Part shown: positions 29,685 to 37,000 of the stretch, piece after piece
Numbering within the stretch: position 1 is the stretch's first letter
Layout: the number at the start of each line of letters is the position of its first letter
Source of the DNA: Candidatus Woesearchaeota archaeon
GTDB lineage: Archaea; Nanobdellota; Nanobdellia; Woesearchaeales; JAHWIC01
NCBI GenBank assembly: GCA_019322485.1
Contig: JAHWIK010000028.1
Coordinates: forward strand, 1-37,000
Reading direction: 5' to 3'
DNA: 37,000 nt
Program-made: the position numbers and the translations under genes
The notes under the pieces: model-generated
Databases searched by the model: none
What the model was told of the DNA's origin: nothing
Seen by the model: only the letters and a program-made list of their open reading frames with translations

Positions 29685-32020
29685 TTCATGGCCTCGACAA
29701 AACCACTTGTCCAAGCAGTTTTTATTTCATCAATCTTTAAATCAACCAATTTTTCATTATTTTTTGAAATTTTTAGTGAGTTTTCATCAGTGGTTTTTCC
29801 TATCTTGATTATTTTTTGATTATATTTTTTGAATATTGATTCTATTTTATTGATATTTTGCTCATCAACCTCAAAAACAAAGCCAGAACTTTCACTAAAC
29901 AAAACCTTATCATTCCTTAAATCACTATCAATATTAACCTCAGCACCAATTTGACCATCAGCTTCTCCTCCTAGAATCATCTCTGAAACAGTTACAGCAA
30001 CACCGCCATCAGAGATATCATGGCAGCTCAACAATAAACCACTATCAATGCAATCAATAACACCATAAATTGCATTTCTTTCCTGCTCAAAATCAATCTT
30101 TGGAATATTTGCTCCAACTTCCTTGTTTATTTGGTAATAAACAGAACCACCAAGCTCGTCTTTACGAGCACCAACCATAAACAAACTGCTTCCAGCCTTC
30201 TTCAGCTTCATTGTGATTGCCTTTGTATAATCATCCAAAACACCAACGCAGGCAATAACAGCAGAAGGGTCAACTGCTTTGCCAGCAACTGATTCGTTAT
30301 AGAAACTGACATTTCCAGAAACAAACGGAACAGGGTCTTTAGTTCCTTTAACATACAAATTCTTAGCAGCATCTGCTATGCCTTTTACACCCTCAACAAA
30401 CTCATAGAAGGCTTCTGGCTTCTCTGGATTTCCAAAGTTCAGGCAGTCAGTCATTCCATAAGGCACAGCACCAACAGCTGCAACATTCCTCATAGCTTCT
30501 GCAACAGCTGCAGCACCACCTGCATAAGAATCAATCCTAGCATACAATGGATTAGAGTCAACACTTAATGCATAGCCAATTTTCTTTCCAGGTATTGGAG
30601 CCTGTACCCCTGCATCTGCTTCACCAGGCCTTATAACAGCCAAGCCCTGGACTTCTGTATCATAATGTTTGTACACAACTGCTTTAGAAGCTACATTTGG
30701 ATGCGACAAAACATTAATCAAAGCCTTATTATAATCAGAAGGCTCCTTTAAATCAGGCTCTTTAAAGTCTTTCTTTGGCTTTTTCTGTTCCCTATCATAA
30801 AGTATACCAGAAGTAACTACATTAACAGGCGCATTGCAGACTATCTTCCCCTCATATCGCATAATATAATCTTTCTTTTTGGTTACCTTTCCAATAACAG
30901 TTGCTTGTGCACCCTCTGCAATATTAGGTAATTCAAAATCCTTATTATAAATTTCAAGCAATCTCTCTGTAAAGTCAGGAGGACAAATCCATGTAAACCT
31001 TTCCTGTGTCTCTGAGCACGCAATTATATAAGGAGGAATATTCATTGAGACATGAACCTTGTCTAAATCAATCTCTGCACCAAAACCAGCGCTGTCACAA
31101 AGCTCTGAACTTGAGCACATTATGCCGCCAGCACCCATATCCTTAAACCCAATCTTAATTCCTTTTTCCCTTACTTCCTTGAAAACAGCCTCTGTTGCCC
31201 TTATCAAAACATTCTTTAGGAAAGGATCTGGAACCTGCACAGCACCTTTGTTGAATTCCTCCTCTTTTTCATCCAAAATTAAGCTTGCAAAAGCAGCTCC
31301 ACCAAAGCCAGAGTTATCAGTTGCTTTTCCAACAATAATAATATCATGGCCTTCTGCATTCTCAGGAGCAGCACTATGGATTATCTCTTTCTCCTTAACT
31401 AAACCCAAGCTAACTACATTAACCAGGCAGTTATCATCAAATGAGTCATTAAAATAAACATCACCAGCAATATTCGGAATTCCAATGGGATTTGTGTAGC
31501 CAGAAATTCCGTCTATAACTGCGTTAGCAATATACCTTGTTCTGTCTTTGAATTTTCCATTAGGATTACCAAACCTTAAAGGGTCAGCAGTTGCAATTAT
31601 CCTCGCACCCATACAGAGAACATCCCTTACAATGCCGCCAATGCCTGTTGCAGCACCTTCATAAGGAACAACCTGGCTTGGGTGATTATGGCTTTCATGC
31701 GCAATAACAATTCCATATCTGTCTTTGCCAACATTTGCTAAATGGATTATGCCAGCATCTTCCTGAGGGCCTTGTATAACTGTTGGGCCTTTTGTTGGCA
31801 ATAATTTAAGTATTGGCTTGCTGCTTTTATAAGAGCAGTGCTCTGACCACTCTGTGTTAAATATATGAAGCTCAACCAATGTTGGATTTCTTCCAAGTAA
31901 CTCAGCAACCTTCTTTGCCTCAGAAATCTTTAAAGAAATAGCATTCTTGCTCATGAAGGACTTTAGTTCTTTATCTGGCATACCCTTTACATCTATTGTT
32001 TCTGCGTCTACATCACCCAT
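29681..32020 (-). CDS. purL: FGAM synthetase large subunit (PurL, small type)
   Basis: A 779-residue protein, within the usual range of about 700-800 for small-type PurL. Motifs: EWSEHCSYKSSKP near the N-terminus, SHNHPSQVVPYEGAATGIGG, GDVYFNDSFDDN, DMGAGGIMCSSSE, and in the second half LNFGNPEKPEAFYEF and CHDISDGGVAVTVSEM. It converts FGAR to FGAM with PurQ and PurS. ATG 32020 is preferred over GTG 32029. It has its own TATA box (TTTAAATA on the minus strand near 32053-32060). Operon order purL-purQ-purS. Confidence 0.96.
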   Translation of the reverse strand: MGDVDAETIDVKGMPDKELKSFMSKNAISLKISEAKKVAELLGRNPTLVELHIFNTEWSEHCSYKSSKPILKLLPTKGPTVIQGPQEDAGIIHLANVGKDRYGIVIAHESHNHPSQVVPYEGAATGIGGIVRDVLCMGARIIATADPLRFGNPNGKFKDRTRYIANAVIDGISGYTNPIGIPNIAGDVYFNDSFDDNCLVNVVSLGLVKEKEIIHSAAPENAEGHDIIIVGKATDNSGFGGAAFASLILDEKEEEFNKGAVQVPDPFLKNVLIRATEAVFKEVREKGIKIGFKDMGAGGIMCSSSELCDSAGFGAEIDLDKVHVSMNIPPYIIACSETQERFTWICPPDFTERLLEIYNKDFELPNIAEGAQATVIGKVTKKKDYIMRYEGKIVCNAPVNVVTSGILYDREQKKPKKDFKEPDLKEPSDYNKALINVLSHPNVASKAVVYKHYDTEVQGLAVIRPGEADAGVQAPIPGKKIGYALSVDSNPLYARIDSYAGGAAAVAEAMRNVAAVGAVPYGMTDCLNFGNPEKPEAFYEFVEGVKGIADAAKNLYVKGTKDPVPFVSGNVSFYNESVAGKAVDPSAVIACVGVLDDYTKAITMKLKKAGSSLFMVGARKDELGGSVYYQINKEVGANIPKIDFEQERNAIYGVIDCIDSGLLLSCHDISDGGVAVTVSEMILGGEADGQIGAEVNIDSDLRNDKVLFSESSGFVFEVDEQNINKIESIFKKYNQKIIKIGKTTDENSLKISKNNEKLVDLKIDEIKTAWTSGFVEAMK

Positions 32021-32072
32021 TTTCCCCACAAGAAAAACTGAAATGTGAGTGATATTTAAAGGTTATGATAAA

Positions 32073-33236
32073 TTACTTGTATATCCCGCCAACAACATAA
32101 ATAGAACCAGCCACGAGGATTAAGTCGTTTTTCTTGGCTATTGACTCTGCATATTTCAGCGCTTTTCTTGGCTCATCAATTATTTTGTAGTCTTTTTTCA
32201 GGTATTTTGCAAGCTCTTTAGTATCTGTAGCCCTAGGAACATCTGCCTTTGTTAAAACTATTTTATAAGCCAAAGGCTCAAGCAGATTCAGCATCCCTTC
32301 CTTGTCCTTATCCTTAGAAATCCCAATAACTAGGATTATCTTTTTCTTTATTTTTTGTAATTCCTTAACTAAAATCTTAACGCAAGCAAGATTATGCGCA
32401 CAGTCAACCAGGATATTATCTGCAATAAACTCCAGCCTGCCTGGCCAATATGCTGTTTCTAATCCTAAATCAATGCTTTTCTTGGCTATGCCTAAACCAT
32501 AATATTTGTTCAAGGTTTCAACTGTCCTTACAGCAACAGCTGCATTTATTTGCTGAAAGTTTCCTATTAAGGCTAGTTTAAACCTTTTCTTTGGTTTTTT
32601 AACCAAAAATAAATCACTGTTCTTCTCCTTAGAAACATTCTCAATAACCTTTAGCGCTTTGCCCTCAGCTGCTGTCACAACTGGCTTATTTTTCTTTATT
32701 ATGCCGGCTTTTTCATAAGCAATATTAACAATATTCTTGCCAAGATAGTCTGTGTGGTCTATATCCACATTTGTTATAACACTGACTAAAGGAACGATAA
32801 CATTAGTTGCATCTAATCTTCCGCCTAAGCCAACCTCTAAGATAAGGAAATCAACCTTCTTTTCCTTAAAGTATTGGAAAGCCATTGCAGTCACAACCTC
32901 AAAGAATGTCTGGTCTTTTCTGTATCTCTTAACAACAGCTGTCAGCCTTGCAACATCTTCATTAGATATTTTCTTTCCATTTACAAGAAACCTTTCATTA
33001 AAGCATCTTAAATGGGGGCTTGTGTACATACCAACCCTGTAGCCTGCTTTCTGCAGAATATTAGAAATCATTGCACAGACAGAGCCTTTTCCATTAGTTC
33101 CTGCAACATGAATTACTTTCAAGCCTTTGTGAGGATTACCTAGTTTATTTAGCAATCTAGTAATATTTGCTAAACCAAGCTTTGTTCCAAAATGCTGCAA
33201 GCTTAAAAGGTACTTCATTGATTGATTGTAATTCAT
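32073..33236 (-). CDS. folC: Folylpolyglutamate/dihydrofolate synthase family Mur ligase (FolC-like)
   Basis: A 387-residue protein. Family motifs: LGNPHKGLKVIHVAGTNGKG with P-loop TNGKGS, TSPHL, FEVVTAMAFQYF, LEVGLGGRLDATNV, ITNVDIDHTDYLG and a C-terminal DCAHN. It ligates glutamate to folates (or a related pterin cofactor in archaea). ATG 33236 fits a leaderless start from a TATA box (TTTTTAAATA on the minus strand near 33258-33267); an in-frame start at 33335 would add 33 AT-rich residues. It lies upstream of purL, whose pathway partners use formyl-folates in many organisms. Confidence 0.9.
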   Translation of the reverse strand: MNYNQSMKYLLSLQHFGTKLGLANITRLLNKLGNPHKGLKVIHVAGTNGKGSVCAMISNILQKAGYRVGMYTSPHLRCFNERFLVNGKKISNEDVARLTAVVKRYRKDQTFFEVVTAMAFQYFKEKKVDFLILEVGLGGRLDATNVIVPLVSVITNVDIDHTDYLGKNIVNIAYEKAGIIKKNKPVVTAAEGKALKVIENVSKEKNSDLFLVKKPKKRFKLALIGNFQQINAAVAVRTVETLNKYYGLGIAKKSIDLGLETAYWPGRLEFIADNILVDCAHNLACVKILVKELQKIKKKIILVIGISKDKDKEGMLNLLEPLAYKIVLTKADVPRATDTKELAKYLKKDYKIIDEPRKALKYAESIAKKNDLILVAGSIYVVGGIYK

Positions 33237-33366
33237 GATTTTGATTATTATTTGAGTATTTAAAAAGGTAATGGAAAAATAAGAAAACAGATGTTTGTTT
33301 ATAGGAAGGATTAGGTTCAATTTTTGAGAACGCAAAAAAATAGAAATGTAAGAGAAACTTGAAAAT

Positions 33367-33717
33367 TTATCTGGGTATGTCCCTAGCCTTGGCTACTAAT
33401 GCATATTCATTCTTAGTAGCACCAGAAAAAGGTATAAGTAACCCTTTATGACAATCATAAAAAACACTAGCTCTATGTTCCCCTACTTGTGGTCTGCCTT
33501 GACTATCAAATTTATGGAATACCCTTATACCGGGAAATTCTTTTCCTTTTTTAAGTCCAGCACTTCCATCACTTACATAAATATCCAAACCAGCATAAAA
33601 TACAGGAACTAATTGACTACCCTCAGATCCGATATTACCTCTAACCATGAGCATATCACCCACTTCCACAGTAGGGTCATCTGCAATCTGTTCCAATGGT
33701 CTAAATTGTGCAGGCAT
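33367..33717 (-). CDS. Small unrecognised soluble protein
   Basis: A 116-residue protein with no signal or membrane segment. It is mainly beta, with Val/Gly-rich strands (VEVGDMLMVRGNIG, LVPVFYAGLDIYVSDG) and one Cys (FYDCHKG). No family was recognised. Its promoter region shares 29 of 34 bases with that of the phosphatase-like gene at 34234-34581, suggesting common control. Single-gene transcript. Confidence 0.65.
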   Translation of the reverse strand: MPAQFRPLEQIADDPTVEVGDMLMVRGNIGSEGSQLVPVFYAGLDIYVSDGSAGLKKGKEFPGIRVFHKFDSQGRPQVGEHRASVFYDCHKGLLIPFSGATKNEYALVAKARDIPR

Positions 33718-33742
33718 TTTTATCCTAAGTACTCACATTATA

Positions 33743-33776
33743 TTTATAAACCTTTTGGTTTTTAACTACTATTTAG
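33743..33776 (-). promoter_or_regulatory. Promoter of the 33367 gene (shared sequence, copy 1)
   Basis: On the minus strand this reads TAGTAGTTAAAAACCAAAAG followed by GTTTATAAA. The TATA box is TTTATAAA (33743-33750) with an A-rich BRE. The sequence from the TATA box through AGTAGTTA matches 34604-34637 at 29 of 34 positions, beyond what TATA and BRE alone explain. Confidence 0.6.
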
Positions 33777-33894
33777 TAATTACCTATAAACAAAGTTGTT
33801 TTTCAATAGATAGTTTATTTAGACCAGCGCCGTGGGTGGATTTTTGGTAAGATTTATATACCCCAATTATTAAGAGTAAGAATGGGGTGATACT

Positions 33895-34221
33895 ATGTCA
33901 AAGAAACATACAAATCTGTGTGCTATATTGGCTTATTTGTTAGTTGGAATTATATGGTATTTTGTAGATGACAAGATGAAGAAAGACAAGTTTGTGAAGT
34001 TCCATGTCAAGCAGGCTATTGTCCTTATGGTTGCATGGATTCTGTGGTCAGTTGCAGTGGGAATACTAATGAGCATCACGATGTTCTTGCTGGCTCCTTT
34101 AATGAATTTATTGATGCTTGTTCCATGGGTGTTTGTTGTGCTGGGCATAGTAAATGCAATAAACAACAAGCAGAAGGAACTGCCATTAATTGGAAAGTAT
34201 GCTAAGAAGCTTACTTTTTAA
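33895..34221 (+). CDS. DUF4870/Tic20-like small membrane protein
   Basis: A 108-residue protein with three predicted transmembrane segments (about 9-25, 39-60 and 65-87) and the family feature FHVKQAIVLMVAWILW after a charged loop (DDKMKKDKFVK). The family is widespread and functionally poorly defined. TATA box GATTTATATA near 33850 and ribosome-binding site GGTGAT at 33887-33892. Confidence 0.8.
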   Translation: MSKKHTNLCAILAYLLVGIIWYFVDDKMKKDKFVKFHVKQAIVLMVAWILWSVAVGILMSITMFLLAPLMNLLMLVPWVFVVLGIVNAINNKQKELPLIGKYAKKLTF

Positions 34222-34233
34222 TTTTTTATTATA

Positions 34234-34581
34234 TTACTTCCATTGGCCTGATTGATAGAATTCTTCAAAAGTTGTTAGAAGGTAAGGGTCATTTCTCGCA
34301 TACTCATCAGGAACCTCAAGTTGTCTCATTTTTCCGGCAGCATCTGGAAACCAGCCTGAAATAAGACCTGCAATCCAGCCACTAACTGCCACAACCCTAT
34401 CAGCTCTTGCTACCATATCAGCAAGAGGGTCTTCAGAATGGTCTGCAGCAATAGCACCCCTACTGGTTGCAATATAATCCAAGCCTTCTGCTTTAAAATG
34501 CTTATTAAATACATCAGCAGCAGTTGGGCTTCTATCTACACCGCAAGTGCAAACAAATAATATCTCTTTAGCATCCCCCAT
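34234..34581 (-). CDS. Low-molecular-weight protein tyrosine phosphatase-like protein
   Basis: A 115-residue protein. The N-terminal strand-loop LFVCTCGVDRSPTAADVF fits the C-x5-R-S P-loop of LMW-PTP (Cys near residue 11), and VPDEYARNDPYLL near residue 90 fits the acid loop with Asp-Pro. It is shorter than typical LMW-PTPs (about 140-160). An arsenate-reductase-like activity is an alternative, since that family shares the loop. Single gene, minus strand. Confidence 0.75.
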   Translation of the reverse strand: MGDAKEILFVCTCGVDRSPTAADVFNKHFKAEGLDYIATSRGAIAADHSEDPLADMVARADRVVAVSGWIAGLISGWFPDAAGKMRQLEVPDEYARNDPYLLTTFEEFYQSGQWK

Positions 34582-34603
34582 AATAGAACATAAGTAGTTC
34601 CCC

Positions 34604-34637
34604 TTTATAAATCTTTCGGTTTGTAACTACTATAAAG
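34604..34637 (-). promoter_or_regulatory. Promoter of the 34234 gene (shared sequence, copy 2)
   Basis: On the minus strand it reads TATAGTAGTTACAAACCGAA then AGATTTATAAA, with TATA box TTTATAAA (34604-34611). It pairs with the promoter at 33743-33776 (29 of 34 identical) and more loosely with the plus-strand promoter at 21450-21482. Confidence 0.6.
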
Positions 34638-34682
34638 GGACAAACAAACCAGAACACGCCCATATTGTATTTTTGAGCAACA

Positions 34683-34772
34683 TTTATAAACCAACCCTAA
34701 TTTCTCATCTATAAGAGAAATGTAGGCTTTGCTCGCCTGAATCTCTGTATATATAGTTTGAATAATGGAGGC
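34683..34772 (+). promoter_or_regulatory. Promoter and structured leader of rpl15e
   Basis: TATA box TTTATAAA at 34683-34690 predicts a start near 34713 and a leader of about 68 nt. Within it, AGGC (34724-34727) can pair with GCCT (34735-34738); the same GCCT can instead pair with AGGC in the ribosome-binding site (GGAGG 34767-34771), an alternative that would mask it. A TTTCTC/GAGAAA hairpin (34701-34720) lies at the predicted start. Regulation is inference. Confidence 0.4.
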
Positions 34773-34780
34773 TAACTAAA

Positions 34781-35356
34781 ATGGGAATGTATAAGTATAT
34801 TAGGGATGCTTGGAAAAATCCAAAGCAAAATATTGAATTCTTAAGAGAACGTCTAATGCAGTGGAAAGCAGAACCTGCTACTATTAGGATTGACAGGCCA
34901 ACAAGGCTGGACAGGGCAAGGTCATTAGGCTATAAAGCAAAGCAAGGTTTCATCATTATAAGGCAGCGTGTTGACCGTGGTGGAAGACAAACACCAAAGA
35001 GCGAAATGGGAAGACGCAGACCAAAGAGGATGTCAAGAAGAAAAGACCTGAAGATAAGCTACCAGGTTGTAGCTGAACAGAGAGCTGGAGAGAAATTCCC
35101 TAACACAGAAGTTCTTAACTCTTACCTTGTAGGCAAGGATGGCAGGCATTATTTGTATGAAGTAATCCTAGTGGACAGGGCGCACCCAAATATTCTCGCA
35201 GACAAGAATATAGCATGGATATCAGCAAAGAGAGGCAGAGCATCTCACGGCTCAACTGCAGCTGGAAAGAGAAGCAGAGGCATCTTAACCCATAAAGGAA
35301 AAGGTGCAGAGAAGCTAAGGCCAAGCCTAAGAGCCAAGAAAAGACTGGCTAAGTAA
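34781..35356 (+). CDS. rpl15e: Ribosomal protein L15e
   Basis: A 191-residue basic protein with L15e hallmarks: MYKYIRDAWKNP, RLDRARSLGYKAKQGF, RQRVDRGGRQTPKSEMGRR, DGRHYLYEVILVDRAHP and SAKRGRASHGSTAAGKRSRG. Large-subunit protein of archaea and eukaryotes. Ribosome-binding site GGAGG at 34767-34771. The downstream TPR gene starts 2 bp after its stop. Confidence 0.95.
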   Translation: MGMYKYIRDAWKNPKQNIEFLRERLMQWKAEPATIRIDRPTRLDRARSLGYKAKQGFIIIRQRVDRGGRQTPKSEMGRRRPKRMSRRKDLKISYQVVAEQRAGEKFPNTEVLNSYLVGKDGRHYLYEVILVDRAHPNILADKNIAWISAKRGRASHGSTAAGKRSRGILTHKGKGAEKLRPSLRAKKRLAK

Positions 35357-35358
35357 AC

Positions 35359-35817
35359 ATGTTATATAGAGCACCAACAGCTCAGAAGGACGAGAGAAGG
35401 AACATTGAGCAAGAAATAAGGGTTCATATAACAGATTTAGCAAATGAACCTGACTCAGCAATACTGAACCTAAGAGTAGCTGACTGCTACATGCAGCTAG
35501 GCAGATGCAGTGATGCTGAGGATTTCTACAGGAGAGCATTGGAATATGATACTGCAGACCCCCGCGCCATGAGAGGGCTTGCTTATGCCTGTGCAAAACA
35601 AGGAAGAGGGATTGAAGCATATGGATATCTAAGAGAAGCTGATAGTCTCCGCCACCGTATTCTCATGATAGAAGGGCCTCTCACCGAAGAAATGTTCCAA
35701 CAAATGCAGCAAGAAATAGAAGAAGATGCCGGTCTTATTAGGGACTTAGACCCCAGAAGGAAAAGGAAAGAAGAGAAAGTAGAAGAGACTGAAGAAGAAG
35801 TTGGTGCTTCTAATTAA
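35359..35817 (+). CDS. TPR-repeat protein cotranscribed with L15e
   Basis: A 152-residue protein. Two or so tetratricopeptide repeats at about 25-95 (AILNLRVADCYMQLGRCSDA, then EDFYRRALEYDTADPRAMRG and GLAYACAKQGRGIEAYGYL). The last 40 residues are acidic and charged (RKRKEEKVEETEEEVGASN). No membrane segment. Probably a protein-protein adaptor; the link to L15e is by operon position only. Confidence 0.8.
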   Translation: MLYRAPTAQKDERRNIEQEIRVHITDLANEPDSAILNLRVADCYMQLGRCSDAEDFYRRALEYDTADPRAMRGLAYACAKQGRGIEAYGYLREADSLRHRILMIEGPLTEEMFQQMQQEIEEDAGLIRDLDPRRKRKEEKVEETEEEVGASN

Positions 35818-35836
35818 AGAAAAAAGAAAAAAAGAA

Positions 35837-36685
35837 TTAACCGTATAGTTCTTGTATGCCTACAACATCATCTGGCTCTAGTGTTCTTTTCTTTAGTTCT
35901 CCTTCAGTTGAATAGCCATACATTGTGACTTCTGCGCATGCTGACTCATATAAATCACCTAAGCCATAAGCATGGCCAAGCTCATGAGTCATTATGTTCT
36001 GCACATCCATCACACTTGGGTCTATTGTAGCATCTCCCCATACAAAGTCAACATCGTCCAGCATTACATCAGTCTCTACAATTCTTCTTGACCTTGGTGG
36101 TCCTGAGAAATATCCCCAGATAATTGTTACGCCAATCACACCAGGCTCTGCATAGTCTCCGAAGCTTATCTCGTTTCTTCCGTCTGTAGCAGTATCATCA
36201 TAGTCAGCTGTGTAATCTACTATGTAATTGTTTGTCAGCTCAGCTGAGGTTGCATCATCCCATGCTTCTGCTGAAGCAATTGTTGTTGTTACAATGAAAT
36301 CCTCTGACAAGCCGTTTGCATTAGTTGGGTTTATGTAAAGGTCAACCGGCAAGGTTTTCCAGAAAACTCCTTTTGCTAATGGTGTGTAGCATCCTGTATC
36401 TACAGGCGGTTCTTCTCCACTACCGCAGTCAGCAGGGCACTTGTTTGCGTTTTCTCCTGCTTCACAAATTCCATTACCGCAGGAAGTTCCTGGTTTTCCA
36501 TACCCTTTCTTGTAATGGATAAACTCTATCTTCTCTAAACCAGGCGGATAGAGGTTTCCATCCTCTATAACTGGTGATTTGTCTGTCTTATCACTTGCTT
36601 TATCAGGCAAGTCTATCATAGATGCTGTTGCTGTCATAGATAGCATCAAAACTGCTATTATCAAAATAGAAATTATTCTTTTCAT
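35837..36685 (-). CDS. Secreted metzincin-like zinc metallopeptidase
   Basis: A 282-residue protein. Signal peptide at 1-21 (KRIISILIIAVLMLSMTATA). A small Cys-rich motif follows at about 68-87 (CGNGICEAGENANKCPADC), common in surface proteins of these archaea. The catalytic core (about 100-282) has HELGHAYGLGDLY, the zinc-binding HExxHxxGxxD of matrixin/snapalysin-like metzincins with Asp as third ligand, and a probable Met-turn in EVTMYGYS. It should degrade or process proteins outside the cell, possibly surface proteins (inference). Ribosome-binding site AGGAGGT and a TATA box TTTAAATA near 36730 on the minus strand. Confidence 0.85.
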   Translation of the reverse strand: MKRIISILIIAVLMLSMTATASMIDLPDKASDKTDKSPVIEDGNLYPPGLEKIEFIHYKKGYGKPGTSCGNGICEAGENANKCPADCGSGEEPPVDTGCYTPLAKGVFWKTLPVDLYINPTNANGLSEDFIVTTTIASAEAWDDATSAELTNNYIVDYTADYDDTATDGRNEISFGDYAEPGVIGVTIIWGYFSGPPRSRRIVETDVMLDDVDFVWGDATIDPSVMDVQNIMTHELGHAYGLGDLYESACAEVTMYGYSTEGELKKRTLEPDDVVGIQELYG

Positions 36686-36746
36686 TCTTTACCTCCTTTA
36701 ATTATATATACCACAGCTATTACTAACTGATATTTAAACGTTTCTC

Positions 36747-37000
36747 TTAGAAATCAAACTGCATGCTGTTTACCTTATTTATCAACTCTAAATAACCAGA
36801 AGCATCTCTGGAGGTCCTGACAGCATCTATCTTCTCGCAAACCCTGGACAAAAACATAGTCAGCTTAGCTAAGGTTTTATCCTCATCTTCAAAAACAATA
36901 TTAACAATACTATCCAGGATTGATTCGCCATTAAAGCGCTGATGCACTGATTTTTCAAGGTTTCTTATCTCAAGAACAACATCCTCTGCTATCTTTCTTG
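36747..37000 (-). CDS. C-terminal part of a helical protein (start outside the window)
   Basis: The minus-strand frame is open from the window edge to a TAA at 36749-36747, giving about 83 residues (RKIAEDVVLEIRNLEKSVHQ ... INKVNSMQFDF). It is acidic and helical with coiled-coil character. A GTG at 36947 is an internal codon rather than a convincing start, because the frame remains open upstream without a ribosome-binding site. Function not recognised; the gene is truncated by the window, not by mutation. Confidence 0.65.
   Translation of the reverse strand, partial: RKIAEDVVLEIRNLEKSVHQRFNGESILDSIVNIVFEDEDKTLAKLTMFLSRVCEKIDAVRTSRDASGYLELINKVNSMQFDF

Noticed and set aside
29599..31457. Plus-strand open frames opposite purL and purQ
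   Set aside because: Antisense shadows of well-recognised PurL and PurQ; no promoter or ribosome-binding site.
34748..34755. Second TATA-like sequence GTATATAT before rpl15e as the main promoter
   Set aside because: It would start transcription almost at the ATG and leave out the strong GGAGG ribosome-binding site; the TATA box at 34683 fits better.

Overview
The window looks like a piece of chromosome from an AT-rich DPANN archaeon of the Woesearchaeota/Pacearchaeota (Nanoarchaeota) type. Evidence: archaeal/eukaryotic-type ribosomal proteins (L37e, S8e, L15e), an Sm-like protein next to L37e, archaeal TATA boxes with many leaderless or near-leaderless starts, ATGA start/stop overlaps inside operons, a spliced-type tRNA-Leu, and very large N-glycosylation-rich surface proteins with Cys-Asp repeats of the kind seen in these lineages. 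The lineage is inferred from gene content, not measured.

Left part (1-19.3 kb) is a cell-surface region. Two tandem copies of a tiny HTH protein run into a membrane-anchored protein (257-682). A second unit (786-3396) encodes two small N-anchored proteins, a signal-peptide/Ig-like/TM protein and another small anchored beta domain; a poly-T run splits it and may set subunit stoichiometry. After a 322-bp intergenic region holding a terminator, a conserved palindromic element, a promoter and inverted repeats, two tandem RHH proteins lead by overlapping reading frames into a 2004-aa adhesin-like protein, a 306-aa anchored protein and a 1611-aa cadherin-like protein. These are followed by a DUF4129-like cytosolic protein (minus strand) and a MoxR AAA+ / DUF58 / vWA membrane-protein operon. 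The cytoplasmic tail of the 2004-aa protein is homologous to the DUF4129-like protein, which physically links the adhesin to the MoxR module and is one of the main observations here.

At 19.26-19.65 kb a non-coding zone contains a second copy of the palindromic element, a sequence that folds into a gap-free four-way junction with a complementary loop pair and a U-tract (candidate new structured RNA), and a minus-strand tRNA-Leu(CAG) gene whose 155-nt span implies two introns.

The right part (19.7-37 kb) is mostly housekeeping: a KaiC-like ATPase, SmAP-L37e operon, S8e, an unrecognised two-gene operon (21516-23214), an endonuclease III-like glycosylase, two unknown genes, an inositol-phosphatase-family protein, purine synthesis genes (purC, purE, purL, purQ, and a purS with internal duplication), a FolC-like ligase, small accessory genes with a shared promoter sequence, L15e plus a TPR protein, a secreted metzincin-like protease, and the C-terminal end of a helical protein running off the window.
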